Shown: positions 21,174 to 34,177 of the stretch, piece by piece
Layout of the letters: each line of letters opens with the position of its first letter
Position numbering within the stretch: position 1 is the first letter of the stretch
Source: Perilla frutescens
Taxonomy: Eukaryota > Streptophyta > Magnoliopsida > Lamiales > Lamiaceae
DNA: 64,000 nucleotides
Direction: 5' to 3'
NCBI GenBank assembly: GCA_026008535.1
Contig: BRKX01000004.1
Location: 45,467,501-45,531,500, forward strand
Made by a program: the position numbers and the translations under genes
The notes under the pieces: generated by a model
What the model saw: the letters and a program-made list of their open reading frames with translations, nothing else
What the model was told of the DNA's origin: nothing
Database searches by the model: none

Positions 21174-22570
21174 TTTTAGTTTAATTTTTTTCCCCCCTAT
21201 TTGAGATTGTTTGAGCAAAATAGTTTTTTGGTAGTGTAGAGATTTAGGTTTAGGATTTTGTAAATCATTGATAGTTCACCATTATAATTATTTCTCAAAA
21301 CAAATCATGTGTTAGCTCCCATATATCCAAATTATTGGCTATTGAGAGATGCAGTGTCAATTTTTTGAATGATATAACTCGTTCTTGATTTATGTGTTCT
21401 TTGTGAAGTTGTCCAATTTTAAAAGGAATTCCCTTTGACAAATAATGCAATAGGCTCTCGCAAGTCTAATCTTGGAGATGTTACATCCAATATGTTGTAT
21501 AAATGCAATGTCTACTCATTTTATTCAAACAATTCTATAGTTCGAATAGGAAGTATTGTGTGGCATGTTTCATGGGTCAAGATTCGTAAAACAATGTTCA
21601 TACTCATATCGAACCAAATATACATATGATCTTATGACCAGTTAGTTAGTGGGCAGTATTGTGAGGATAAAGACACCGCTGAATCACTGATCCCCAAAAC
21701 ATTTTGTTATGAATTTGTAACTCCCACTTGCTCACGTAGTGTTGATCCATAACACAATTTCACAAAAGTTTTTGTGATGGATGAATGTAAAATAAATAGC
21801 AGGTAGGAAAAAAAATATTAACGAATTTGATAGTGCAAAATGCAGCCCAGAAGTCTAATCATCTAGTAAAATTGAAAGCATGGTCCAAAGTCCAAACTAA
21901 GTTTTCCTTGCGCCCTCTATGTAATACTATATATATATATTGTATTGTCTCCCTTTAGTCTATTTCAAAGGCCTAGTCTTCTTCTTTTTGTGTAGAATTG
22001 ATTTTGAAGCCATCTTTTAAAAGCAGTCAATTAAAGCCATCAAACCACTCAAGATGTTGACATGTGTAGGGCCTAGATCAAGGCTTTATCCATGTGGGCC
22101 CCCTCCTGGTTTTCCAATTCTTGAATTATTGTACAGATATATGTATATTAACACAGCGGTGCAATCAACTTAAATCTGAAAATATTTATAACTACCCCGA
22201 GAAACATATGAAGAATAAATTAATAATCTTCGGTTACAAAAAAACAGAATTGAATTACCAACTTTGGTAATATTTATTCTGAAATGATGAGTAGTAAATG
22301 CAGAAAGAAATATTTGAGAGGTTGGGAGGTGGTGGTGGATTTTATTGGTGGCCGGTGAGAGAGAGAGTTTGCGTTCATACTTCATGAGGTGTTTTATGAT
22401 GTCTGTATGGGTCAACGCTTTTACACACGCATTCGCATTGTAGTCCAGTTCACATTCATGTGGGAATCATATTTATTAATACTTTTTTGGGGTTCTTAAT
22501 TTTTATGACTTGTTTTGGTATCTATATATTATTTTTGGAGTAGTTTAATTTAAAAATATTTTAATAATAC
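21174..22570. other. 3' region of CCR3 and intergenic DNA
   Basis: The first few hundred bases include the presumed 3' UTR. No gene, RNA gene or bounded element is recognised. Short AT repeats near 21935. Confidence 0.5.
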
Positions 22571-22687
22571 TACTCAATTCGTCATTGGATGTCCCAATTC
22601 TATATTTATCAAGCACATTTACTGATATACTCATTCAATATGATTACATTAAGCATTGATGTCTATTTGAATGAGACGTAAGGAGTA
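22571..22687. mobile_element. Possible degraded Stowaway-like MITE
   Basis: TACTCAATTCGTC (22571) faces GACGTAAGGAGTA (ending 22687), resembling worn Stowaway termini that include the TA target. The inverted ends match at about 10 of 13 positions and the interior is AT-rich. This is weak evidence. Confidence 0.3.
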
Positions 22688-25306
22688 TCATTTTTTTTTT
22701 TTAATTTGTAGCAATTTCAAATCTCCAAATTTTTCGGTGAAAGTTGTCTTACAGTTTCACCGTTGAAATTAGATGTCGTCTTTTGTTTAATCCTCTGAAA
22801 AAGAAAAAGGCCGCACCGTCCCATCGCGAGCACCTTCAATGTCATGATCATCAGGTTTTCCAATTCATGGTTATTGGGAATTATAATTTAACATTGAAAA
22901 AATTGAGGATGCTCAATTTGTTGTTGATCTAAAGGTGGTTATTATTGAATGGTTATAAAAGTGGAAATAGATCAAAGTTTGTGATTTATTCGACAATGAA
23001 ATATTTTTTAATAAAGAAAAATTTTATGCTATTTACAGGTGTGTTGTGAATATTTCAACCCAGGAAATTTATAGAAATTGAATTATGACCTTGCAGTTAT
23101 AAGACCGCTCAAATAATATGGTATTATTATGCACACACATGTTTGGGATTTAATGTTCAAAGTTTCTGATTTATTGTGCATGTTTTACGTAGTGATATTA
23201 TACTGCCAATGAACACAAATTAATTTCCATATCATGTGAGATTCTTTACCTCATTCTTTGACATACCAATGTTATTCTTTTGTTTCTCTTCAATTGTTCT
23301 CCAATTTCAGTTTTCTATTGTTTTATTTTAATTTATCTTTTTATTTTTAGTGAATAATTGATTATTATATTAATATTTAAAATTTATTTTTAATTTTAAA
23401 TATTAGTTAATAAATATAAGTTAGTACACTGAAAAAGGAGACAGATAATCTGGGCCCAATTGTTACATATTTTAGATGTAACAGGTAGAAGAGTCGGAAC
23501 TTGCGTATACATATTATAATTGCATATAATTTAGATTTAGATGCACTCATTTATTATTATTTTGGGCAGTGATTGTTGATCGCGTATGATTATTATAGTT
23601 GTATTTGGTTGTTACTGTGAAGACACGTGTACCGATTACGTATGAATAATGAATAATGAATAATGTATATCAGTCACATGCGACATTTATATTTAGGATG
23701 CAAATAAAGTGGATCCGAGGGTAAACCATTTTGTGAAAACAAATTCTCCATGTATCGGGCTAAATTTTATTACACCCAATCGACATCATCTATAAATATG
23801 TAATTTAATTTTGTTTAATGTCAATTTATAATATGCAAATTATCAAATATTTAGTGGTAATATATTTACTTTATTTAGTTTGTAACATTATTTCGTTTAA
23901 TTTAATTGACAATTAATTTATAACATTATTTCATTTAATTTAAGTAGGGGTGTCCAGTGAATCTAAACACATCATAGTGGAATTTACTATATATTGGATG
24001 CATGTTAACTTTATATTAGATGGGTGGGTGTCGCCTTATACTCGATCCAAGGAAGAAAAATGCATCACTTTTTTGTTAATGAAAAATATCTCTTATTATA
24101 TTAAAAAATATTAAGTTTATTTTACTAGAAAGTATTGCTTAAAAGATGACGATGACATTTTTATAATTATTACTGTAAACACAAAATTCTACAATTGATT
24201 TCTTCGGGTTTCAAATCTACAAAAGTAAACACGAAAAATGTGAAGTCAAGAATCATGGAGATGGATGATCGATTGGACTCTGACGCTTAAGTCATAATTG
24301 AATATAGTAGCGTAAGATGGTAGAAGTGCCGATGGTTGCTAGTCTGAATCAAATATTGCAGCGTAAGATGGTAGGAATGTGGAAGTTTGCTACTCCCAAT
24401 TTTGAGACTGTATAATAGTTTTTCTAGGGGATTGCTCACAAAAATATGGAAGAATTGAGTTAATGTAGATGCCTTGAATATAATTGAGATATGTAAAATA
24501 CGTCAAGTTATGAACCTAGTTAATTGGAATGTTGAAGAACTTAGTCGAAGAACTTAAGACACTAAGAAGCTCAATTAGCTAGAGAGCTGAAGAATTCGGT
24601 CGAATGACCCAGTTGAAGCCAACTGGAGTCGACTAGTTGAAGGATGAAGTTAGCAGAGCTGGCCTTATACCCGTTCTGTAGAGTTGCAGTTGTTTGCATA
24701 GAAATGACTAAACATGGAGAAGATACTTTCAGGAGTCAAATTGAGAATTTGTCAAAAGTGGAAAGAGAACATGAGGAAAAGCCACCTGCTAGAGATCGTC
24801 TGAGTCAATCTAAATGGTTCAAATCTTTACACATCCAACGATCGCTTTGAATCAAGATTTTAAAGATTAAGCAACATCATTCCACACTTGAAAGGATTCA
24901 AATAAATGATGCATTGACCTATTCAAGAGAGCACTATAAACATGGACGGACGCATGAATTTTAACTAGAGGTATAAAATAATTATAATGCACATTTAAGT
25001 AAAAAAACATATATTTAAATTAATTACTTTGCATAAATCGAGCGATAATGTCAAAAATTTTGAATGTTTCGCCATTATGGATGGAAATTCGGGCGACCCG
25101 ACCCGTCGGGGTTTTGGTTGTTAAGGGTGTCGAGTTCACCCGGCCCAAAAATAGAACAGTTCTGATATTTTGGGCCCGGTTCGGCCCTTTGCGGGCTTTC
25201 GGACTTTTCTGGCCTAAAATTTGTACTTTTTTCAAATTTTATATTTTTTTCAAATTTTGTAAATTTCCAAATTTTCATATCCAATTCTAAATTTTATTAA
25301 GATAAA
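22688..25306. other. Intergenic DNA left of the gypsy element
   Basis: No gene. A two-copy local duplication lies at about 24303-24412. Bases 25070-25215 are rich in gggcgacccgacccg, cggcccaaaa and gggcccggttcggccc motifs, typical of hAT subterminal regions, and may be the far end of the hAT remnant at 31315-33103 (inference). Confidence 0.45.
24303..24412 (+). repeat. Two-copy tandem duplication of about 54 bp
   Basis: Two adjacent segments share 'agcgtaagatggtag(a/g)a' and 'tttgctac/ggttgctag' in the same order (around 24309-24345 and 24360-24400), diverged by several substitutions. Non-coding. Confidence 0.6.
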
Positions 25307-25833
25307 TGTAGTGTGAACTACAAGTTGTATAATGATTTTGCTGTAATAGTGGCAATAGAAATCGAGAGTGAGGAAGAGTAGAGAGATAGCAGGAGAAGGA
25401 GAAGAAAATAGGGAGAATTGGAGTTATAGTTTTTCATATATCTCTCGGCAGCAGTTGGGTAGTATAAATATACCACAACCGGGTCCCACAACATAAACCC
25501 TAATACAACCATAAGCTAAAGATAACATAAAATAGCTATGGTAATCAAAATTCCATTTAGCCACTCTTTTCAGCCCAACTGCCCTCGAGGCCCAACATAA
25601 ACGAGCCCGCCTCCATAATTAATCCACTAAGCTCAGCCCCTTTGTGATATCCGACCCGTTTAGCCCTGTCCGGATCCAATAATTCCCCTTTTTGCTCGCT
25701 CATGAACCCTAATTTGGTAAAGATTGGATCTTTACCCTCTTCATCACATTTCGCCTCTTCCTCTGTCTTCAATACCCTTAATCCTTTCCCATCAACCTCT
25801 AATACCAACAGATCAGTCTCTTGATGCATGACA
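25307..25833 (-). repeat. 3' LTR of the gypsy element
   Basis: On the minus strand this is the downstream LTR. It follows the purine tract and carries a TATA-like tatatttatac around 25462-25472. The pol reading frame runs into it before its stop at 25557. Confidence 0.92.
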
Positions 25834-28800
25834 ATACCCCCGGGCAGAGAGGATTCTCGTCCTCGAGAATAAAAAGACCGGAATGTGCGGCGGAGGAAAG
25901 AGTCGTCCTCCCAGGTGCCATGGTCTGCGTCAGAATTCTGCCAGAGAACAAGAGTTTGGGGCACTGGAGTTTCCTTTCGGAGAAGAACCCTGTGGGAGAG
26001 AGCTTGCAGAGGTACGGTAGGGAAATCACCGTCTTCAGTGGCTACGGGTAGATCCCTTGAAGGTATTTGCTTCTTACCTATAAACCTCTTGAGTAAGGAC
26101 ACGTGAAACACCGGGTGGATCTTCGCAGTAGGCGGTAGATCCAGCTTATAGGCCACCAGACCAACCTTCTCTAGGATAGTGAAAGGGCCATAGAATTTAG
26201 CTGATAGTTTAAGGTTTTTGCGTAGAGCCACAGAGGTTTGACGGAAGGGTTGTAGTTTGAGGTAAACCTGCTCCCCGACCTCAAAACTTCTTTCTTGCCG
26301 TTTCCTGTCTGCGAACCACTTCATTCGGGCTTGTGCCTGTTTGAGGTTGTCTCGTAGAGATTGAAGCATCTGTTGTCGTTGGTGTAAAAAATCTGTCACC
26401 CCTGGGTTAGGAGAGTCCACATAAGCAGAAATTGAGAGCATAGGTGGTGGGATGCCATATAGAGCTTGGTAGGGAGTGCATTTGAGACTGGTATGATAGT
26501 TTGTGTTATACCAGTACTCGGCTAGGGAAAGCCAATGCATCCACTGCCGTGGATTGGCGCTAGTCATGCACTGTAGGTACCCTTCTAGGCATTGGTTTAA
26601 TCTTTATGTTTGACCATCCGATTGTGGATGGTAAGCAGAGGTCATATCAAGTTTGACTCCAATTAATCTGAACAGCTCCTTCCAGAAGGAGCTAGTGAAA
26701 ATGGGGTCTCTGTCAGTGACAATGCTTACAGGGAGGCCGTGTAACTTGTATATATTATCTATGAACACTTTGGCTACTGATTCAGCCAAATAAGGATGGG
26801 AAAGAGGTAGGAAGTGGCCAAATTTAGTAAGTTTGTCCACAACCACCAGTATCACATTCTTACCATTAGATTTAGGCAGGCCTTCTACAAAATCCATGGA
26901 AATATGAGTCCAGGATTGTTGGGGTATAGGCAAAGGCTGAAGTAACCCTGGGTAGGGGCCTGGATCATTCTTGTGCCTTTGACAAACCTCACATTCTTGT
27001 ACCCACCTTACCACATCAACCTTCATACTAGGCCAATAGAAAACCTCTTTAAGTCTCATGTAAGTACCATTAACCCCAGAATGCCCACCATAAGCTGAGT
27101 TGTGCATAACATCCAGAATGTGAGCTCTAGAGTCCCCCATATTACCAATTGCCAATCTGCCCTTATATCTGATCAACCCTTCTGTCACTTGGAACTCAGG
27201 ATAGGAATCTGCCTCCAGAAGCTTAGCATGCAGTATTTTAGAAAAATAGGGATCACCATGGTAGCTAGAAGTAACCTTCTGTATCCAAGTAGGAATAGCA
27301 TTGGATAGGGCAGTACATTCTATTTCAGTGACCTCTCTCCTGGAAAGTGCATCAGCCACCTTGTTTTCACTCCCCTTCTTGTAGTGTATCTCATAGGTGA
27401 ACCCCAAGAGTTTGGTCAGCCACCTCTATTGTAGAGGGTTCATCACCTTTTGATCCAACAAGTACTTCAATGCTTGTTGGTCTGTTTTGATGATAAATTT
27501 ATGCCCCAGTAGGTAAACCCTCCACCTCTGTACAGCCATGAGGACAGCCAAGAATTCCTTTTCATAAATAGATAGTGCTTGGTTCTTAGGACACAAAGCT
27601 TTGCTTAGATAAGCAATGGGCCTTTCTTCTTGCATGAGGACAGCCCCCACTCCAGTTCCACTTGCATCAGTTTCAATAGTGAAGGGCTTGCTAAAGTCTG
27701 GCAAAGCAAGCACTGGTGCAGTGGACATAGCAACTTTAAGAGATTGGAAAGATTTATTTGCATCAGGATTCCAATGGAAACTATCCTTCTTCAGTAAATC
27801 AGTAAGGGGCTTGCTAATCAACCCATACCCTCTGATGAATTTCCTATAGTAACCTGTGAGGCCAAGAAATCCCCGTAGTTGTTTGAGTGTCTTGGGAACT
27901 GGCCACTGAATCATGCATTCTATTTTCTGGGGGTCAGTGGCTACCCCTTGTTGGGTAATGATATGTCCAAGGTATTCAACCTGGACTAGCCCAAAACTAC
28001 ACTTACTTCTCTTAGCATATAGCTTGTTGTCTCTTAACTGCTGCAAAACCACCCTTAAGTGTTGAATGTGATCTGCCCAGCTAGAGCTATAAACTAGGAT
28101 GTCATCAAAGAAAACCAAGACAAACTTCCTTAGCTGATCCTTAAAGGTTTGATTTATCAAGGCTTGAAAAGTAGCTGGGGCGTTACACAACCCAAAAGGC
28201 ATGACCACAAATTCATAGTGGCCATGGTGAGTGCTGAAAGCAGTCATAAACCTGTCCTGAGGCCTTACTTGAATTTGAAAATACCCTGACCTTAAGTCAA
28301 TTTTAGAAAAATATTTTGCCCCATGTAGTTCATCAAGTAGCTTATCAATCACAGGTATAGGGAACTCATGCTTCATAGTAAGGGAGTTTAAATACCTGTA
28401 ATCTACACACATCCTCCAAGTCTGATCCTTCTTCTTCACCAATATAACTGGTGAAGCAAAGGAGCTTCTGCTGGTTTGAATGAGCCCTGAGTCCAACAAT
28501 TCCTTCACAATTCTCTCTATTTCATCCTTATAGTTGTGGGATGTCCTATAAGGGTGTTGGTGTCTAGGTAAACTGTTAGGTTTTAAAGAAATATGGTGTT
28601 CAACCCCTCTCACAGGTGGTAATCCTGTAGGCTCCTCAAAAACATCCCTGAATTCCTCCAACAGTCCTTGCATGTCACTTCCCTCTTTCTGAATCCCTGT
28701 CTGCAGCTTGACCATAAACACATCTTCAATGTCCCTGATGTGTTGAAAATACATCAGCTTGTATAAAATGTGTCCATCAATCACTTGGCAGTCAATTTGA

Positions 28801-29140
28801 GAAGTTTTGGCCTGTATCTTTATCTTCTCCTCCCCCTTAGTGACTGTAAAAGTCATGTGTTTATAATCTAGCTCAATAGGAGTGCAAGTCCTTAGCCAGT
28901 CCCCTCCTAAGATGAGGTCATATCCCTCAGTTTGCAGAAGTCTGGGGGAGAAGGTAAAATCATGCCCCTGAACATTCCACTTAAAACTAGTAGTCTGTGA
29001 GTCACTAACTAGCCTCTGCCCATTAGCAACCCTAACCAAGATTGGGGTAGTGCTTTCAACCTGACATCCCAGCCTCTTTGCAGTAGCCTCCTGTATGAAG
29101 CTTAGAGTGCTATCTGTATCAATGAGAATGAGGATATCTG
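25557..29140 (-). pseudogene. gypsy pol: protease, RT, RNase H, integrase, chromodomain
   Basis: Protease starts in a shifted frame near 29140. Its catalytic motif reads D-T-D (about 29125-29117) instead of DTG. RT is well preserved (KIDLRSGYFQI, MPFGLCNAPATF, and catalytic FFDDILVY), followed by RNase H (FTIETDASGTGVGAVL). An in-frame TAG at 27426-27428 splits RNase H from the linker. Integrase (27407 onward) shows the HHCC finger (..HNSAYGGHSG..CEVCQRHK) and two catalytic Asp (MDFVEGLP, VTDRDPIF). The third residue, expected as E in GQTER, is a stop (TAA, 26604-26606). The frame then continues to a chromodomain (VLWQNS.....TWEDDSFL, about 25930-25880). Chromodomains steer integration into heterochromatin. 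Confidence 0.9.
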
Positions 29141-30337
29141 TACTTCTTCTAGTAGGGGCTCTTCATAGTTAACTGGGGAATATTCTTCAATATCAACTTG
29201 ACTGGAATGCAAGTAAGCTAGTTCTTCTTGTTCAGTCATGATCATGTAATTGATCATGTTCTTGCATCTGTGGCCAACAACATAAGGCTCATCACAATTA
29301 TAACATAGACCCTTTTCTCTTCTAGCTGCCATCTCTGCCGTAGATAGGAGTTTAGTTGGTGGCTTCATAGAAGGTGTGTAGGGCTTAGTTGTGTTTCCCT
29401 GGCTGTTATCAGTCCTCCTGAACCCAGGTGATTGGTTAAAATGTGGCTTCCCAGGTCCCTTGATCTTCTTTGCAATAGCATCAATGGTGTGTAACTGGCT
29501 CCTTCCCAATTCCATAACCTGATTTAGGTTAGTGGGTTTGAACATTGTGATAGCAGCTTGTAAATCTTCACTGAGCCCACTCAAAAAACTAGCCATAAAA
29601 TATCCTTCAGTATATTCCATGTGATTAAACAACATCAGACAAGCCCGCAATTCCTCAAACCTCTCCACATAATCTTCATACGAGCCCTGTTGTTTTAGTT
29701 TGTTAAACTCTATTATAATTTTAGTCTCTTTCAACTCCTCAAACCTAGCAGAGATTACTTCCAAAAATTGATCCCAGGTTAACCCCCTAAACTTGGTATT
29801 ATAGTTTTGAAACCATTGTTCTGCCTTCCCTTCAAAGTGCAGTGAGGCTAATACCATTTTCTGAGAATCAGAGATACTAGGAACAAGTTGAAAATATTGA
29901 TTGCATTTCAATATCCATGAGCGGGGCTGGTTCCCATCAAATTTGGGGAAATCAACCTTAGGAATAGGGTGTTTTACTTGCATAGGGGCTGGATCTTGCT
30001 GAGATCTGTACCCAGAATAACTCTGAGATTGGGGGGTAATCCTACTTTCAGCAGCTAAGGGGGTGGGTGGTGGTCCCAATATTGATTATTCCTCCACATG
30101 ATCCTTTCCTTTGGCAAGAACAGCTAACTGAGATTGGATAACAGAGAGAGTAGGATTAAGGCTGTCATATTTGGTATTTACTCCCTTGAATTGATCTTGA
30201 ACTTGAGTGGTGATATTTTCTATTTTCTCCTGCATTTTAATTTTAGCTGCCTCTATTTTCACGGATTCAGCAGCCAGAACTTGATCGAGCTTTTTTTGTG
30301 CTTCCTGGAGATCCTTCAGACGCGTACCATCTGCCAT
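29102..30337 (-). pseudogene. gypsy gag, broken by one in-frame stop
   Basis: The frame opens at 30337 (MADGTRLKDLQEAQ) with a coiled-coil-like N-terminus rich in K/E/Q. It meets an in-frame TAA at 30086-30088 and continues in the same frame to 29102. The second part carries the retrotransposon capsid domain (PKVDFPKFDGNQPRSW, KAEQWFQ, YVERFEELR) and a zinc knuckle, CYNCDEPYVVGHRC. The protein would form the element's particle and bind RNA. The nonsense codon prevents full-length Gag. Confidence 0.88.
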
Positions 30338-30382
30338 TTTTTTAAATATATATATATCAGTAGCCTGGCTTTAGATGCCAAT

Positions 30383-30909
30383 TGTAGCGTGAACTACAAG
30401 TTGTATAATGATTTTGCTGTAATAGTGGCAATAAAAATCGAGAGTAGGGAAGAGTAGAGAGATAGCAGGAGAAGGAGAAGAAAATAGGGAGAATTGGAGT
30501 TATAGTTTTTCATATATCTCTCGGCAGCAGTTGGGTAGTATAAATATACCACAACCGGGTCCCACAACATAAACCCTAATACAACCATAAGCTAAAGATA
30601 ACATAAAATAGCTATGGTAATCAAAATTCCATTTAGCCACTCTTTTCAGCCCAACTGCCCTCGAGGCCCAACATAAACGAGCCTACCTCCATAATTAATC
30701 CACTAAGCTCAGCCCCTTTGTGATATCCGACCCGTTTAGCCCTGTCCGGATCCAATAATTCCCCTTTTTGCTCGCTCATGAACCCTAATTTGGTAAAGAT
30801 TGGATCTTTACCCTCTTCATCACATTTCGCCACATCCTCTGTCTTCAATACCTTTAATCCTTTCCCATCAACCTCTAATACCAACATATCAGTCTCTTGA
30901 TGCATGACA
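30383..30909 (-). repeat. 5' LTR of the gypsy element
   Basis: This copy is nearly identical to that at 25307-25833. On the minus strand it is followed directly by the degenerate primer-binding site. Differences from the 3' LTR include CG to TA at the 'gagcccgcctcc' segment, a typical decay change at methylated CpG. Confidence 0.92.
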
Positions 30910-30914
30910 ATAAA

Positions 30915-31314
30915 AGCCCATAAATTCATTATTGTAGAAACATTACACAATATATATAAATTATAATCCATATTAAATAAAAAAAGTACACATTTTTCAA
31001 CTTATGAAATCAAATATTAGAAGTCCAAATTTAAATAAATGCATATAAGTTCTTAAATTTAAAATACAAAGTTCAATAAATTAATTCTTAGTAGTACTCA
31101 AAAATCCAAAATGCATAGATAAATAAAGCCTAAAGAAATTCATTACTCCTCCACAGTCCATGCCATTAATCATAAATTATCATCATCAATACCGACTTCA
31201 TCATCAACATTGCATCAATATCTTCTTTGGAGATGTGTATCTCTTCTACCTCCACCATATCTGCATTTTCAAATTAAAGAAAAGAGTAAATAACTATAAT
31301 TTAATGAAAAAATA
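30915..31314. other. AT-rich DNA between gypsy element and hAT remnant
   Basis: No gene. Probably the 3' non-coding part of the hAT element read on the minus strand. Confidence 0.45.
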
Positions 31315-33103
31315 TTATAGAATTAATATTACCTTCAACTTCTTCTTCTTTGAACCCATGCAACCAATATCTAGTGCAAATGAGTGCTTGTACAGTTTAA
31401 GGAAGCAAGCAATTTCATACTTATTCAAGATGCAACAACCAATGCTAAATGTGGATTCTGAAGTAACTGTCGTGATTGTAATACTCAAAATATCACAAGC
31501 CATTAATGCAAGCCGAGGGAATCGACTCTTATATGTATTCCAATATTCTATAACATTTGCGGTTTTTTCAACATTGCAAATCTCCTCCAAGTATATATCA
31601 AGCTCTGATTTACCTGAATTTGAACTCATTAATTTTACTTGATACTCCTGCAATGGAGAAACATAATATAAAAAATAAAATTAGAGATATATAATGAAAT
31701 GTGAAAATCAAATAATATATATAATTATAATACAATTCAAGATTATACTTACATCAAGTTCGTTAACGTCAGTAGATGATGAACCTCCATGTAAACCCTC
31801 TTTGGATAAAGGCAGTAGGAAATGAACTTCCTTCATCCCATTCATATTCACTGAAGAGTTTATACAAATCACTCTTGACCTTATTCACTCTTTCTTGATA
31901 ATCTTGTGGGTAAAGTGTCTTATAGCAAAAATTCAAGAATCCCAACTTTGCATGAGGATCAAGAATACTTCCAAATACAAGTGTTTCACAATAATCATCC
32001 CAATACTTATCAAACTTGGCTTTCATCCTCAATGCCATATCTTTGACTATCTCATCCTTAGATTTCATAAGGTCATTCAACTTCATTTCTATGAGAGCAG
32101 TTTCTGAAGTACAAATTTGAGGTAGAATAGGTCAACCCAAATATCAAGTTAGTAATCTCATAAAATAGGGCTAAGAAAATCTTCGTTATTTCTGCTCTAT
32201 CTCATTCTTCATCACAAGGACAATGCTTATAGTATCTATCATTATAACTAAAACTTGTGAATGCACGATGATACTTAATAACAATTTCAAGCATCAAATA
32301 AGTAGAATTTCATCTAGTCGACACATCCAACCTCAAGAAACTCCCACCAATATCACTCAAGGGCACCTCTTCAACACATTTTTTAAATTCTCTCAACCTC
32401 CCCTCAGAAGATTTCACATGCGTAAAGTGTTTCCTACCATTTCTTCTAAAATTATCATAGCATCAATTGAATTTGTTGCAAGCATAGAACCTCCTACATA
32501 ATTCCACCAATATTTGGATAGATATAGTGAAACCTCTATAGAGATGACACACTTGTTGTGCTTCTGTAAATTCATGTTGAGGACATCTTCGTAGCATATC
32601 TTTGTACATTTCTCAAGATTCGTGTAATGATTCATCAATTGCTTATGTGGATTGGGCAACCTTAGATTTGTAACCAGATTATTTTTCTAGGTGGAAACAA
32701 CTTGAACAAGAATTTTTGGTGAAGATCTGCCCAACTTTTGATTATTTTTTTAATCAATGGATGTGTACCACATTTTTACCTTATTTTTTCAATGAAATGG
32801 AGAACAAACGTAGTTTAAATGCTTCTTAAGGTACTATAATGAACTTTATTGGGTTACAAAGCTCGAGGAATTGCAACAGATGATCATTTTGTCTTCTGTT
32901 GGCTTTCCCCAAAACTGATTCTGATGGACCATGTGAATGAGCCCAACTTTTAGCTCAAAGTGTGTGGCGTTGATCTTGGGACCACCTATTGTATTATGCT
33001 CCTCTATAGGATGGAATATATCTTAAACATTTTTCTCTTGCTCCTACTTCCTACTACTGCATCTATTCATGCAACGTCTTCAACTCTCTCTTGATTTTCC
33101 ATG
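31315..33103 (-). pseudogene. hAT (RICESLEEPER-type) transposase remnant
   Basis: On the minus strand several blocks of a hAT transposase appear in order. A possible start MENQERVEDVA lies near 33103. A middle block at about 32310-32190 reads NSTYLMLEIVIKYHRAF and DRYYKHCPCDEE, the pattern around the conserved R/W in this family, here with a stop for W. A DUF4413-like block at 32086-31769 shows MKAKFDKYWDDY and LDPHAKLGF. The C-terminal dimerisation domain (31653-31315) shows SELDIYLEE, RFPRLALMACDIL and TVTSESTFS. Many stops and shifts make it dead. The protein family cuts and pastes hAT elements, and domesticated relatives exist, but this copy is decayed. Confidence 0.8.
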
Positions 33104-34172
33104 GTGCTGATGTTTCTCTAGAGAAATAACAGTAGATTAAACAAGAAATTAAGGAGTGGTCTTATATGCACTAGGTGCACATCAGACACTCAACACGTAA
33201 AAAAATGTTAAAATAGTACTAACCATAACATCAAAAGATATAACTAAAAACCCCAAAGTAACACATTTCCTTAAAAAATTATCGGCAAGAAATTTTTTTT
33301 ATGAAAAATCATCAAAATTAGTATCAACGGTAACACTAAAAAGTATCACTCAAAATTCAAAATGTATCACATGTATCTTTAGGACATCATAAAGTTGTTA
33401 TCATATTGTCCCTTCGAGCATATCATAATATAGAAATAATGAACATGCACTTTACCTCTTCATCATTCACACCAATCGTTACTCACAATAAGATCATGAA
33501 GTTTATACTTCATGCGCCATATTTATTCATCTTTCAGTCCTTCTAAATACGCATAAAATCATATATCCTATTTTCTCACACCAATTAATAATTCACTTTT
33601 TTTATCCTTATAATTAATTAACTTGCATGTATATATTGTGACCATCAACACATACAAACCAAATCAAAACTAGTGAATCACATACCCAATAATAATCTGA
33701 AAAGATAACTTAATAAATCAAATCATAAAATCCACTCTATTTACATCCCCCTAAGATCCAATAATTAAATTAGCTAGACATAATGTGAATTAAATAAAAC
33801 AAAGTTTGAAATGACATAGTAAAAGAAAAGATTACACCAAGAATCATCAGATGTAACTAGGTGAATCTCTGCAGTTTCTACTAGCTTCTGCATCAACAAC
33901 CTCTGGGATACTTTTTCTCTCTATAATATGTCTTAGTATATTTCCCCATCTTTTTTCTATATAAGGATGAGTCTTTTTATATTCAGTATTGGAAACCTAG
34001 TTTGAGAAAGAAATTCAAATTCTCTTACGCGAACTGGACTTCGTCGGCCTGACCGGCTAGGTCGACCAAAGTTTTCACATTTTCTTCTTGATATGGTCAA
34101 CCGAATAGTGTTGGGTCAATCAGGTCTTTCTCAATTTGCACTAGCCATGGTGGATAGGAACTTTTTGGGTTG
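33104..34172. other. Intergenic DNA with a fragment of the dispersed repeat
   Basis: No gene. The stretch at about 33305-33385 (tatcaacggtaacactaaaa, agtatcac, catgtatctt) matches 12672-12745 in the same orientation and is a partial copy of the dispersed hairpin repeat family without the hairpin core. Confidence 0.5.
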
Positions 34173-34177
34173 ACAAG

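Larger units (their letters stand above)
25307..30909 (-). mobile_element. Young Ty3/gypsy chromovirus, complete with both LTRs
   Basis: Two 527-bp LTRs (25307-25833 and 30383-30909) start TGTAG and end TGACA on the plus strand, flanked by the perfect 5-bp TSD ATAAA (25302-25306 and 30910-30914). By eye the LTRs differ at about ten positions, so the insertion is recent. On the minus strand the order is LTR, a degenerate Met-tRNA-like primer site (ttggcatctaaagccagg, near 30379), gag, protease, RT, RNase H, integrase, chromodomain, purine-rich tract (cgggggtat) and LTR. The 5.6-kb size, short LTRs and chromodomain fit a Reina-like chromovirus; the clade is inference. At least three in-frame stops and one frameshift make it non-autonomous. 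Confidence 0.93.
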
